Below are positions 6,729 through 15,833 of a stretch of DNA of 64,000 nucleotides, one piece after another. How positions within the stretch are numbered: position 1 is the stretch's first letter; every line of letters starts with the position of its first letter. The notes beneath the pieces were generated by a model that searched no databases, had not been told where the DNA came from, and worked only from the letters and a program-made list of their open reading frames with translations. Location of the stretch: assembly GCF_037095735.1 (NCBI RefSeq), contig NZ_JBAWKD010000001.1, positions 930,001-994,000 of the forward strand, given 5' to 3'. The stretch is from Frigidibacter sp037095735. Its GTDB lineage: Bacteria; Pseudomonadota; Alphaproteobacteria; Rhodobacterales; Rhodobacteraceae. Made by a program: the position numbers and the translations under genes.

Positions 6729-9700
6729 TCAAGGTCTGGGGGGTGTCATCAAGGCTTCACGCACGATCTCGGGGGGCAGCGGCATCAGCAAGCCGCTGGC
6801 GGTCCAGAGAATTGCGGTTTCGACCGTCCGGTCCGGCCAGATCTGGCCCAGTGCCGCGGCATAGGCCCCCATCTGGCGCAGGATCCCGTCGGGCACCTGC
6901 GCGGGCGTCGCGGGCACCACCGCGTTCGACTTGTAGTCGAGCGCGATGATCCGCTCGGGCGTGACGATCAGCCGGTCGATCGCGCCATGCACCAGCCGGT
7001 CGCCCAGTTCGGGCAGGCGCGCGGTGAATTCGACCTCGGCCAGCGCCTCAGGGGTAAGGAACGGCGCCATGCCGGGCGCGGCGAGGATGCGTTGCGCCTC
7101 GGCCAGCAGCGCCGCGGCCTCGTCCGGGGCGGCGGCATCCTCGCCCTGGCCGAGCAGCCGCCAGGCCATTTCGGCCGGGTCCTCGCCGCCCCAGCCGGGC
7201 AGATGCTCCAGCAGCAGGTGCAGCTGGCGGCCGCGGCGCTTGGCGGCCTCGGTGTCCAGCGGCAGCGCGGCCTCGGGCACACCGGCAAGCGCCTTCGCGC
7301 CGCCGAGGTCCGAGGGCGAGAGCGCACGTTCCGCCGCCACCGGCGGCGCGGCGGGGCGCGACAGCCAGTCGGGCAGGGCAGGGGCGGCGGCCGCGGCATC
7401 GGGCACTGCCGCCGGCACGGGGTCCGGCCAGGCGCCGCTCGCATGGCGGCGGATCTCGCCCTCCGGCGTCGAAACCGTCTCTGTTCCGGCCCGATCGAGC
7501 CCATCGGACACCAGCCGCCACCAGTCGGCCTCGCCCTTCGGATCGCCCGCGCCGCAGACCACCAGCCAGCTTTCCGCCCGCGTCATCGCGACATAGAGCA
7601 GCCGGTCGCGCTCCTGCATGGACCGCGCCTTCAGCGCGCCCTTGGCCAGCGCCAGCGGTTCCGGCGCCTCATCCCCCGCGGCGCGCCAGAGCGCGTGGCC
7701 CTCGACGGTCAGGATCGCCGCATCGCCCTGCGCCTCGCGCCGGATCGTGTCGGGCAGGATCACCACCGGCGCTTCCAGCCCCTTCGAGCCATGCACCGTC
7801 ATCACCCGGATCGATCGGCCCGCGCCCTCGGGCGAGCGCTTGACCTCGACATCGCCGCCCTCGAGCCAGACGAGGAATCCGGTCAGCGAGGGCACGTTGC
7901 CGACCTCGAAGGTCAGCGCCTGGGTCAGCAGCTCGTCGATGCCGTCCTCGGCCTCGGACCCCAGCCGCGCGATCAGCCGGCGGCGGCCGCCGTGGCGGGT
8001 CAGCATCCGCTCGATCAGCTCGAAGGGGCGCAGGAAGTCGGCCTGGTCGCGCAGGTCGGTCAGCACCGCAAGGGTCGCGGCATGCTGCGGCGCCTCGCGC
8101 AGCGCGGCCCAGAGGTACTGGCGCGGCGGGCGCGGCTGCGCCAAGCGGTGCAGCGCATCCTCGGACCAGCCGAACAGCGGCGAGCGCAGGACCGCGGCCA
8201 GCGACAGGTCGTCCTCGGGCGTGGCGAGGAAGGACAGCAGCGCGCGGATGTCCTTCACCGCCAGTTCCGCGGCCAGCTTCAGCCGGTCGGCCCCGGCGAT
8301 GGCCAGCCCCTCTGCCTTGCAGGCGGCGATGATCTCGGCGAACAGCTCGGACCTTCGCTGCACGAGGATCAGGACGTCGCCGGCCTGCATCGGGCGGGGG
8401 CCCTTGGGCGTCGGGATTCGGGTTCCGGCCTCGATCTCGGTGCGGATCCAGCGGGCGATGCGGCGGGCCAGCACCACGGTCTGATGCGCTTCCGGCAGCT
8501 GGTCGACGGGATCGTCCCAGGCCTCGTCCCCGGGCTCGTCCGGGGCCGCGACCGGCGGCCAGAGGTCGACGCGGCCGGGCAGGCCCTCGTGGAAGGCGAT
8601 GTGCAGGGGCGCGCCGCCGATGCCCGCGTCGGGTCGCGGCGCGAAGACCTCGTCCACCACCCGCAGCACCGCGCCCGACGAGCGGAAGGAATGCTCCAGC
8701 GCCGCCTCGCGCAGGGTGGCGTCGATGCCGGCGAATTTCGCGGCGAAATGCGCGCGCATCCGGTCGAAGGCGGCAAGGTCGGCACCCTGGAAGGAATAGA
8801 TCGACTGCTTCTTGTCGCCGACGACGAAGATCGTGCGGATCCGGTCGCTGGCGCCGACGCCGGCGGTGAATTCCTCGGACAGGCGCTCGATCACCTGCCA
8901 CTGGCCGGGTGAGGTGTCCTGCGCCTCGTCCACCAGGATGTGGTCGATGCCGCCGTCCAGCCGGAACAGCACCCATTGCGCAAGGCCGCGGTCGGACAGA
9001 AGCCGCGCGGTCAGCGTGATGAGATCGTCGAAATCGACCCAGGCGCGGGCGGCCTTGGCAGCATGGTAGCGCGGCAGGAAGGCGCCTGCGAAGCGGTGCA
9101 GCAGGGCCGAGCGTTCCGCCGCGATCAGCGCCAGCCGCCGCGGCCGCGCGGCCTCGACCCGCAGCGTCAGGGCGTCGAGCCGGTCGAGGAAGGGCGCGCA
9201 GGGGCCCTGCATCAGGCCCTTGGTCAGGATCTTTCCGGTCTTCGCCGTGCCCTTCTTGTCGCCCGAGGCATAAAGCAGCGCGCCCTCCAGCGCCTCGAGG
9301 ATCGCAGGCACCGGCCCGGCCCAGTCGATCCCGGCCAGCTTGGCGCCCACCCGCTGGTCGTTCGGCCCGCTGCCGAGGATCGGGGGCAGCATCGCGGTGA
9401 TCCAGTCCGCCTCGCCCCCCAGCAGCACCTCGGCGCCCAGCGCCGCCGCGTCATAGCCGGCGGGCAGGCCCAGCAAGGCGCCCAGCGCCGCGGCGTCGAG
9501 CGGCGGCTCGAAGGCGGGCGCATTCCCGCAGATCTCGGCCAGCAGCTTCGACAGGTCGTCCTGCGCCGACAGCCGCGCCAGCGCATCGACCGCGTCGCGC
9601 CCCTCGCCCGCGGCCATCTCTTCGACGATCTGCGTGCGCAGAAGCTCCGCCGCGCGGTCGTCCATCTCGGTGAAGCCGGGCGAGACGCCGGCCTCGAGCG

Positions 9701-10106
9701 GGAAGCGCCGCAGAAGGCCTGCGCAGAACGAATGGATGGTCTGGATGCGCAGGCCGCCCGGCGTCTCGATCGCGCGGGCGAACAGGCGCCGCGCCTCGGC
9801 CAGACGTTCGGGTGCCTGCGCGGCGATGCCGAGGTCGGACAGTTCCGCCGACAGCGCGCCGTCCTCCAGCATCGCCCAGCCGCCCAGCCGCTTGAACAGC
9901 CGGTTCTGCATCTCGGACGCCGCGGCCTTGGTATAGGTCAGGCACAGGATGCGCTCGGGCTCGGTGCCGCCCATCAAGAGCCGCGCCACCCGGTCGGTCA
10001 GCACCCGGGTCTTGCCAGAGCCCGCATTGGCCGAAAGCCAGGTCGAGGCATCGGGATCGGCCGCGTGCAGCTGGCGGCGGCTCGCGTCATCCAGCGGTTT
10101 CGTCAT
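6729..10106 (-). CDS. addA: Double-strand break repair helicase-nuclease AddA
   Basis: 1125 residues. AddA is the UvrD-type helicase plus RecB-type nuclease of AddAB, which resects broken DNA ends for RecA. Walker A is NAGSGKT (about residues 26-32), motif II is ILVDEAQDTSPGQW, and motif III/IV region FVVGDKKQSIYSFQGAD follows. The C-terminal nuclease signature is ERIIALDYKSN. The start codon lies in the ATGA overlap with addB, so translation is coupled. Confidence 0.95.
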   Translation of the reverse strand: MTKPLDDASRRQLHAADPDASTWLSANAGSGKTRVLTDRVARLLMGGTEPERILCLTYTKAAASEMQNRLFKRLGGWAMLEDGALSAELSDLGIAAQAPERLAEARRLFARAIETPGGLRIQTIHSFCAGLLRRFPLEAGVSPGFTEMDDRAAELLRTQIVEEMAAGEGRDAVDALARLSAQDDLSKLLAEICGNAPAFEPPLDAAALGALLGLPAGYDAAALGAEVLLGGEADWITAMLPPILGSGPNDQRVGAKLAGIDWAGPVPAILEALEGALLYASGDKKGTAKTGKILTKGLMQGPCAPFLDRLDALTLRVEAARPRRLALIAAERSALLHRFAGAFLPRYHAAKAARAWVDFDDLITLTARLLSDRGLAQWVLFRLDGGIDHILVDEAQDTSPGQWQVIERLSEEFTAGVGASDRIRTIFVVGDKKQSIYSFQGADLAAFDRMRAHFAAKFAGIDATLREAALEHSFRSSGAVLRVVDEVFAPRPDAGIGGAPLHIAFHEGLPGRVDLWPPVAAPDEPGDEAWDDPVDQLPEAHQTVVLARRIARWIRTEIEAGTRIPTPKGPRPMQAGDVLILVQRRSELFAEIIAACKAEGLAIAGADRLKLAAELAVKDIRALLSFLATPEDDLSLAAVLRSPLFGWSEDALHRLAQPRPPRQYLWAALREAPQHAATLAVLTDLRDQADFLRPFELIERMLTRHGGRRRLIARLGSEAEDGIDELLTQALTFEVGNVPSLTGFLVWLEGGDVEVKRSPEGAGRSIRVMTVHGSKGLEAPVVILPDTIRREAQGDAAILTVEGHALWRAAGDEAPEPLALAKGALKARSMQERDRLLYVAMTRAESWLVVCGAGDPKGEADWWRLVSDGLDRAGTETVSTPEGEIRRHASGAWPDPVPAAVPDAAAAAPALPDWLSRPAAPPVAAERALSPSDLGGAKALAGVPEAALPLDTEAAKRRGRQLHLLLEHLPGWGGEDPAEMAWRLLGQGEDAAAPDEAAALLAEAQRILAAPGMAPFLTPEALAEVEFTARLPELGDRLVHGAIDRLIVTPERIIALDYKSNAVVPATPAQVPDGILRQMGAYAAALGQIWPDRTVETAILWTASGLLMPLPPEIVREALMTPPRP

Positions 10107-13072
10107 GCCCTGTCCTCTTCGCCCAGCACCGCGCCATAGCCGTCCACCGGCGTCTCGACGGGCGCGTCGGTCACGTCCCATTCGCCGAAGCGCGACAGGT
10201 GGTCGTAATCGCTGGCATCCTGCGTCGAATGCATCGCGCGCCGCGCGACATAGCCGCGCCCGCCCTTCAGGTAATGGGTCAGCAGCCGCTCGAGCCCTTC
10301 CCAGGTCTTCATCGTGACGCCGCCCTCGAGGTAGTCGGGCTTCGCCCCGGCCGGATCCTTCATGCCGATGTAGGTGATGCCCTCGACATCGGCATGGCCC
10401 AGTGCCTCGAACCCGCCACGCTCGGCCATCGCGGCTTCCAGCAGCATCTGCTTGTCGAAGGCCTCCTGCTGCTTCTTCGTGGGCGGGCTGCCGGTCTTGT
10501 AGTCGTAGATATGCACCCGCCCATCGGTCAGCTGGTCGATCCGGTCGGGCCGCGCGGTCAGCGTGAAGCCCAGATCGTCGAGCCTGACCGAGCCCGCGCG
10601 CTCCAGCACCACCGGCTTGCCGCGCGCCATCCGCTCGAACTCCGTGGCGACGAAGGCCGCGGCCACGCGCTCGAGCCGCGCCCGCCACATCCGCTGCGAG
10701 GCCGCCCAGGGGATCTGCGCGGCAAGCTCGGCCTCGGCGATCTCCATCAGCCGGTCGCGGGCCGCGGGCTGGTCCTCGGCCTCGGGGCGTTCGCGCACGA
10801 ACCGCTCGATGATGTGGTGCAGGACGGTGCCGCGCATCCGCGCGTCGGGCTCGATCCCGATCGGCGGCAGCGGCTCCAGCCGCAGGATGCGCCGCGCGTA
10901 GATCTGGTAGGGATCGCGGATCAGGCTGCGGATGCCGGTCACCGCCAGCTCCGTCGGGCGCTGGTCGAGCGGCGGCTGCGGGGCGGGGCGCGTGGCGCGC
11001 GGGATCCCGCCCGCGGGGCGTTCCACGGCGCGGGCCAGTGCCACCAGCTCGGCCCCGCGCGCCCGCATCGCCGCCAGCGCCTCGGGCCCGCCGCGCGTGG
11101 GCAGGCCCGCCATCAGGTTCACCATCCGGTTCAGCCAGCGCGAGGGCACGGTCTCGGCCTCGGCGCTCTTCAGGGCGCGGCTCAGCACCACCTCGGGCGC
11201 GCCGACGGCCTGCTGGAAGTCATGCGCCGACAGGCCCACCGCGCGTTCGGGCGAGCGCAGGCCCGCATCCATCCGCATCCGCCGCGACATCCAGGGATCG
11301 GGCGGCGGCTGCTGCGGCCAGACGCCGTCGACCAGCCCGCCAAGGATCACGAGGTCCGCCCCCTGCACCCGGGCCTCGAGCGTGCCCCAGATCGCGATGC
11401 CGGGATGCACCGTCTCTGACCCGCGGACCGAGCCGGAATTCATCAGCGAGGCGACAAGCTCGCGGTAATCGTCGGGCGAGACCGCGCCGCCATGCGGCGC
11501 CTCGGTCCGCAGGCCCTGCATCACCCGCGCGGCTTCGCGGCCGCCGGCCTCGCGCCACAACTCAGAGGCTTCGGCGCTGCCGCCGGGGCCCGCGGCCAGC
11601 GTCTCGGCCAGCGCCAGATGCCCCTCGACCCAGTCGAGCACCATGCGATCCCCGCCCAGCGCCGGCGTCGGGCCCAGGGCGTCCCCCAGCCAGGCGGCCC
11701 AGGCGGCGCGGCCCTCGGCCGGGCTCGTCTCGGCCCAGGCGGCCAGATCGGCGGGGCCGGGGAAGGCCGGGCCGCGGCGGCGCAGGCGCAGTTCCAGATC
11801 GCGGGTGTGGCGCAGGTGATCGCCGCGCGCGCCGTTGCCGGTGGCGGTGATCGGGTGCTTCAGCAGCGTCAGCAGCGCCTCGACCGAGAGCCGTTCGCCG
11901 TAAAGCGCCGCAACATGGCGCAGGAAGCGGCCGGGCGGCGACAGGATCAGCGGCTGGCCGGCGCTGTCGTCGGGCGTGATCCCCCAGCGGTCGAGCGCGG
12001 CGATGACGCGTCGCGCCAGCATCCGGTCGGGGGTGATCAGCGCCGCGCGCTGCCCGTCCTCGGCCGCGCGGCGCAGGCGCAGCGCGATCGCCAGCGCCTC
12101 GGTCCGCGGATCGGGCGCCTCGATCAGGGTCATCGCCTGCGTGGCGGGGCGCAGGTCGGGCAGCCGCGGCCCCTCGGCCAGCCACTGGTCGGTGACCGGC
12201 GCGGGACGCAGGGCCAGCGACAGCAGGCGGTTGCGATCCGGCGCCGGGGCGGGGGCGGTGTCCCACAGCCGCACTGCAGAGGGCGCGAGGTCCAGCGCGC
12301 GCAGCAGCGCCGCATGGCGGTACTGCGGATGGTCCTCGGCCGGGAAACGACCCTGAAACAGGCTCTGCCACACGGGGCCCGGCTGGTCGAAGTCGAAGCC
12401 CGGCAGCACCACCCAGCCTTCGGGCAGCCGCGCCACGGCTTCCAGGAACAGCGCCGTCGCCCCGCGCGAGCCGGTCGAGCCCGCGACCACCACCGGATCG
12501 GCGGGGGGCGTTTCCGCCCAAGCCGCGGCCAGCGCCGCGACCAGCGCGCGCTGCCGCGCCTCTGCGTCCGGCGCCGCGTCGCCGCCCTCGAAGAACCGCG
12601 CGACGATGCGGATGAAGGCCAGCGAGCGCTGCCAATGCGCGGCATGGTCGGCGATGTCGAGCCGTTCCAGCGCCTCGGGCGAAACGCCTTCGTCCTGCAT
12701 CTCTGCCATCAGATCCTGCAGGCTTTCGGCCAGATCCGCGGCCCCGGCGCCGGGCGCCAGATCGGGCGCCGCATTCAGCAGCCGCTGCACCAGCTGCCCC
12801 AGTTCCAGCCGCCGGCGCAGCTTCGGCACCGCCGGCGGCAGTGCCGCCATCGGATCGCTGCCCAGATCGGTGATCAGCCGCAGCCGCGGCAGCAGGCGGG
12901 TGCCATGAGCGTCGAAAGCCTCGGCGATCTTGCGGCGCATCCGGCCCGAGTTCGCATAGACCGTGACCCGCGCCATCGCCTCGGGCGGGCGGCCGGCCAT
13001 CTTCGCGATCAGGCCGGCGACGAAGGCCTTGGGGAAATCGGCGCCGCAGGGAAGGGCGTAAAGTTCAGCCAT
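10103..13072 (-). CDS. addB: Double-strand break repair protein AddB
   Basis: 989 residues. AddB is the second helicase-like/nuclease subunit of AddAB. The helicase part is degenerate and shows no Walker A lysine, as expected for alphaproteobacterial AddB. The PD-(D/E)xK nuclease lies near the C-terminus: DRIDQLTDGRVHIYDYKTG. The C-terminal part has no cysteines, so the 4Fe-4S cluster of Bacillus-type AddB is absent here. The start overlaps the end of murU by 8 bp, and the stop overlaps the addA start. Confidence 0.95.
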   Translation of the reverse strand: MAELYALPCGADFPKAFVAGLIAKMAGRPPEAMARVTVYANSGRMRRKIAEAFDAHGTRLLPRLRLITDLGSDPMAALPPAVPKLRRRLELGQLVQRLLNAAPDLAPGAGAADLAESLQDLMAEMQDEGVSPEALERLDIADHAAHWQRSLAFIRIVARFFEGGDAAPDAEARQRALVAALAAAWAETPPADPVVVAGSTGSRGATALFLEAVARLPEGWVVLPGFDFDQPGPVWQSLFQGRFPAEDHPQYRHAALLRALDLAPSAVRLWDTAPAPAPDRNRLLSLALRPAPVTDQWLAEGPRLPDLRPATQAMTLIEAPDPRTEALAIALRLRRAAEDGQRAALITPDRMLARRVIAALDRWGITPDDSAGQPLILSPPGRFLRHVAALYGERLSVEALLTLLKHPITATGNGARGDHLRHTRDLELRLRRRGPAFPGPADLAAWAETSPAEGRAAWAAWLGDALGPTPALGGDRMVLDWVEGHLALAETLAAGPGGSAEASELWREAGGREAARVMQGLRTEAPHGGAVSPDDYRELVASLMNSGSVRGSETVHPGIAIWGTLEARVQGADLVILGGLVDGVWPQQPPPDPWMSRRMRMDAGLRSPERAVGLSAHDFQQAVGAPEVVLSRALKSAEAETVPSRWLNRMVNLMAGLPTRGGPEALAAMRARGAELVALARAVERPAGGIPRATRPAPQPPLDQRPTELAVTGIRSLIRDPYQIYARRILRLEPLPPIGIEPDARMRGTVLHHIIERFVRERPEAEDQPAARDRLMEIAEAELAAQIPWAASQRMWRARLERVAAAFVATEFERMARGKPVVLERAGSVRLDDLGFTLTARPDRIDQLTDGRVHIYDYKTGSPPTKKQQEAFDKQMLLEAAMAERGGFEALGHADVEGITYIGMKDPAGAKPDYLEGGVTMKTWEGLERLLTHYLKGGRGYVARRAMHSTQDASDYDHLSRFGEWDVTDAPVETPVDGYGAVLGEEDRA

Positions 13073-13745
13073 CGGTGGCCTCCAGCAGCGCTTCGGCCAG
13101 CGGGATCGACTCTGGCCGGCCGACATCGCACCAGCCGCCCGGGTGTAGAACCCCGTGCAGCCGACCGCGGGCGGCTGCCAGATTCCACAAGATGTTGTTA
13201 GAGAATTTCGCCTCAGACACTTCATCGAGCAGATCCAGCGACAGGATCTGTGCCCCGGTATAGACCGGCCCCGGCCCGCGGGTCAGCGCGCCGTCGTCGC
13301 CGATCAGGAAGTCGCCTGCACCCGCATGACCCACCGCGCGCGCCTTCGGCACCAGCAGCAAAAGCGCGTCCATCCGCGCCGGGTCCCATTCCGCCAGCAG
13401 CGTCCGCAGCGGATTGGCCCCGGTCCAGACCGCATCGGTGTTCAGCGTGAAGCAGGGCTCGGACAGATGCGCGCGGGCGGCCTTCAGCCCGCCGCCGGTC
13501 TCCAGGATCTCGGGCTCGAAGACCACCTGGGCTCGGCCCGCCAGATGATCGGCGATCTGCGCGGGCAGGTAATGGGTGTTCGCCACGACCCGCAGGCCCA
13601 GCCCCTCGGCCAGCGCCAGCGCATGGTCGATCAGCGGCCGCCCGGCGACTTTGATCATCGGCTTCGGGCGATCCTTGGTCAGCGCCCCCATCCGCGTGCC
13701 GAAGCCCGCGGCGTAGAGCATCAGCGCAGAGGGTGGCGTCCGCAT
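13065..13745 (-). CDS. murU: Nucleotidyltransferase, MurU type (MurNAc-1-phosphate uridylyltransferase)
   Basis: 226 residues. MurU makes UDP-MurNAc from UTP and MurNAc-1-phosphate in peptidoglycan recycling. The nucleotide loop is LMLYAAGFGTRMGALTKDRPKP at residues 8-29, where pyrophosphorylases usually show GxGTRxxPLTxxxPKP. NTDAVWTG carries the metal-binding Asp. The overlapping upstream gene encodes the matching kinase (AmgK-like), which supports MurU over a mannose-1-phosphate guanylyltransferase. Start overlaps amgK by 25 bp, stop overlaps addB by 8 bp. Confidence 0.82.
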   Translation of the reverse strand: MRTPPSALMLYAAGFGTRMGALTKDRPKPMIKVAGRPLIDHALALAEGLGLRVVANTHYLPAQIADHLAGRAQVVFEPEILETGGGLKAARAHLSEPCFTLNTDAVWTGANPLRTLLAEWDPARMDALLLLVPKARAVGHAGAGDFLIGDDGALTRGPGPVYTGAQILSLDLLDEVSEAKFSNNILWNLAAARGRLHGVLHPGGWCDVGRPESIPLAEALLEATDG

Positions 13746-14767
13746 TCGTCCCTGATCCTTTGCAGCCCCGCGGGCGAGGGCGCGGGCAGCAGCCCGGCCA
13801 CCGCCTCGGCCAGCGGCGCCAGCGCCGGATGCGCCAGATCGCGCATCAGCAGGGCCCAGACCCGGGGAATGAAATCGACATACTGCGGCTTGCCGTAATG
13901 CATCGACAGCCGCGCGAAGACGCCAAGGATGCGGAGATTCCGCTGCGCCCCGCAGAAGGCGTATTCGGCCCGGAACAGAGCCTCGTCCAGCCCATTCGCG
14001 GTGATGTAATGCATCACCATCCGCTCTTCGGCATGGGGCGAGACGTCGCGCCGCGCGTCCTTCAGCATCGAGACGAGGTCATAGGCCCGGTTGCCCGCCA
14101 TCGCGTCCTGAAAGTCCAGCAGCCCGACCCGCGCCACGCCCGCGCGCTCCGGCAGCCACAGCAGGTTCTCGGCATGGAAGTCGCGCAGGATCATCACCGG
14201 CTCGCCGGGCGCGAGTTCGGCTTTCAGGCCTTCGACCAGCGCCGCGAACCCGGCCGGGTCCGAGACCTCTCCCGTCACCGCGCGGCGGTACCACTCGACG
14301 GCCAGCGCCGCCATCCGGCCCATGACCGCGCCGTCATAGGGTTTCAGGCCGGCCACGGGCGGGGCGGCATGCAGCGCGGACAGCACGTCGGTCGCGGCGG
14401 TGTAAAGCTCGACCTCGCGGTCGGGCTCGTTCGCCAGCACCCGCGCGAAGAGGTCGTCGCCCAGATCCTCGAGCAGCAGGAACCCCGCCGCCTCGTCCGC
14501 CGCGAGGATCGCGGGGGCTGACAGGCCGCGTTCGGTCAAGGCGCGGGCGATCGCGAGGAAGGGGCGCACGTCCTCGCCCTTCGCCGGGTCGGCATCCATC
14601 AGCACCGCGCTGCGCCCGCCCTCGGTCAGCCGGTCGTACTTGCGGTTCGAGGCGTCGCCCGCCAGCCGCCGCCGGGTGGCCGCGCCCCAGCCCGCCGCAG
14701 CGATCAGACGGTCGCAGGCGGCAGCGCGGATCCCGGCGGCGCGGGCGGTGTCGTCACGGTCGGTCAT
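13721..14767 (-). CDS. amgK: Anomeric cell-wall sugar kinase, AmgK type
   Basis: 348 residues. AmgK phosphorylates MurNAc/GlcNAc at the anomeric carbon, feeding MurU and bypassing de novo UDP-MurNAc synthesis. Kinase-fold motifs visible are FLLLEDLGDDLFARVL (hinge), MILRDFHAENLLWLPE (catalytic loop; Asp and Asn) and LLDFQDAMAGNRAYDL (metal Asp), with a phosphate-binding GDASNRKYDRL near residue 40. The TsaE-AmgK-MurU order is conserved in alphaproteobacteria. Start sits in a 4-bp overlap with tsaE. Confidence 0.85.
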   Translation of the reverse strand: MTDRDDTARAAGIRAAACDRLIAAAGWGAATRRRLAGDASNRKYDRLTEGGRSAVLMDADPAKGEDVRPFLAIARALTERGLSAPAILAADEAAGFLLLEDLGDDLFARVLANEPDREVELYTAATDVLSALHAAPPVAGLKPYDGAVMGRMAALAVEWYRRAVTGEVSDPAGFAALVEGLKAELAPGEPVMILRDFHAENLLWLPERAGVARVGLLDFQDAMAGNRAYDLVSMLKDARRDVSPHAEERMVMHYITANGLDEALFRAEYAFCGAQRNLRILGVFARLSMHYGKPQYVDFIPRVWALLMRDLAHPALAPLAEAVAGLLPAPSPAGLQRIRDECGRHPLR

Positions 14768-15261
14768 GGCAGGCTCCGGAACAGGGGCAGCAGGGCGCGG
14801 GCGCGGGGCCCGGTGGCGATGACGGTCAGCCGGCGGCCCTCGCCGTCGGGCTTGAAGGACAAGCGCAGCGCATCGGCCGGCGCCAGTTCGGCCAGCCGGT
14901 CGGGCCATTCGACAAGGCAGATCGCGGTGTCGAACGCCTCGTCCAACCCCAGTTCGAGTGCCTCTTCGGGTGCGGTCAACCGGTAGAGGTCGGCATGCCA
15001 GATCTCGACGGGACCCGCGTCATAGGTCTGCACCAGCGTGAAGGTCGGCGAGGGCACATCCTCGGTCCGGCCCAGCGCCGCCAGCCGCGTCTGGATCAGC
15101 GCCCGCGCGAAATGGGTCTTGCCGGCGCCGATCTCGCCCGACAGCAGCAGCACGTCGGCGGCGCCCAGCGCGGGAGCCACCGCGCGCGCCAGCGCCTCCG
15201 AGGCTTCGGGCGCGGGCAGGATCAGCTCCAGCGTGTCGGGGGCGTCATCGGTGCGGCTCAT
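14764..15261 (-). CDS. tsaE: tRNA t6A synthesis ATPase TsaE
   Basis: 165 residues. TsaE is the ATPase that supports TsaB-TsaD in making threonylcarbamoyl-adenosine at position 37 of ANN-reading tRNAs. Walker A is LSGEIGAGKTHFAR (about 40-53), followed by the family motif PSPTFTLVQTY and LVEWPDR. Its partner tsaD is elsewhere in this window (27992-29152). It opens the tsaE-amgK-murU-addB-addA-trxA run. Confidence 0.95.
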   Translation of the reverse strand: MSRTDDAPDTLELILPAPEASEALARAVAPALGAADVLLLSGEIGAGKTHFARALIQTRLAALGRTEDVPSPTFTLVQTYDAGPVEIWHADLYRLTAPEEALELGLDEAFDTAICLVEWPDRLAELAPADALRLSFKPDGEGRRLTVIATGPRARALLPLFRSLP

Positions 15262-15833
15262 GGCCGAGGTCTAGCGGCCCCGCCGCCTCAGGCCAAGGCC
15301 CGTCCGTCGGCGGCGGTGTGGTTGGACGCGACCCTGCGCGATACCGCCCCGCCGGACGCCACCCGGCCGGACGCTGGCCGTGAGCGGCTCGGCCCGGCGC
15401 GGCCCGGCGGGATCGTGCGGCTGGCGGCGCTTAGGCACGCGAGGCGCCCTCTGCCAGATGGTCTACCTGCCATCCCCGGCGCGCTCTGTCAGGGAGCTGG
15501 CCCTGCGCCAGCCAGCGCGCGCCGTCCGCTGCAGCCGGTGCCGGGAGCGGAGCGACATACAACGCGGGATCTCATCCGGTTGACTCGCAACCGTGGCGCT
15601 GTCTGCCAGATGGTACGATTGTCATCCCCGGCGGGCTCTGTCGGCGCCGGTCCCGCGCCAGCCCCGGTGCCGCGGGAGCCAGGGGCGGTGCGGGAGGTGT
15701 CGCGGGGTCTCGCCCGGCGGGCGCGCAGCCGAAGCCGGGGGCCCGGGTCTGCGATCCGAATGTGGTCCCGGCGGCGGATCATGCTGTCACCGCTCCGCCG
15801 CGGCGGCCCGGATCGCGGCGGCTGACCCTGTGG
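15262..15833. other. 572-bp gene-free stretch with an imperfect direct repeat
   Basis: No reading frame here has coding character. About 63 bases at 15451-15513 recur at 15603-15663 (shared cores CTGCCAGATGGT, CATCCCCGGCG, GCTCTGTC and GCGCCAGCC) with scattered substitutions and a 2-base indel. The spacing is about 150 bp. It lies between the 3' end of the PAS protein gene and the start of tsaE. It could be decayed coding DNA or an old duplication; no terminator with a T-run is seen. Confidence 0.6.

Noticed and set aside
15288..15782. Small open frames within the 572-bp gap as genes
   Set aside because: Arg/Gly/Pro-rich chance frames without ribosome sites; the frames do not follow the direct repeat.
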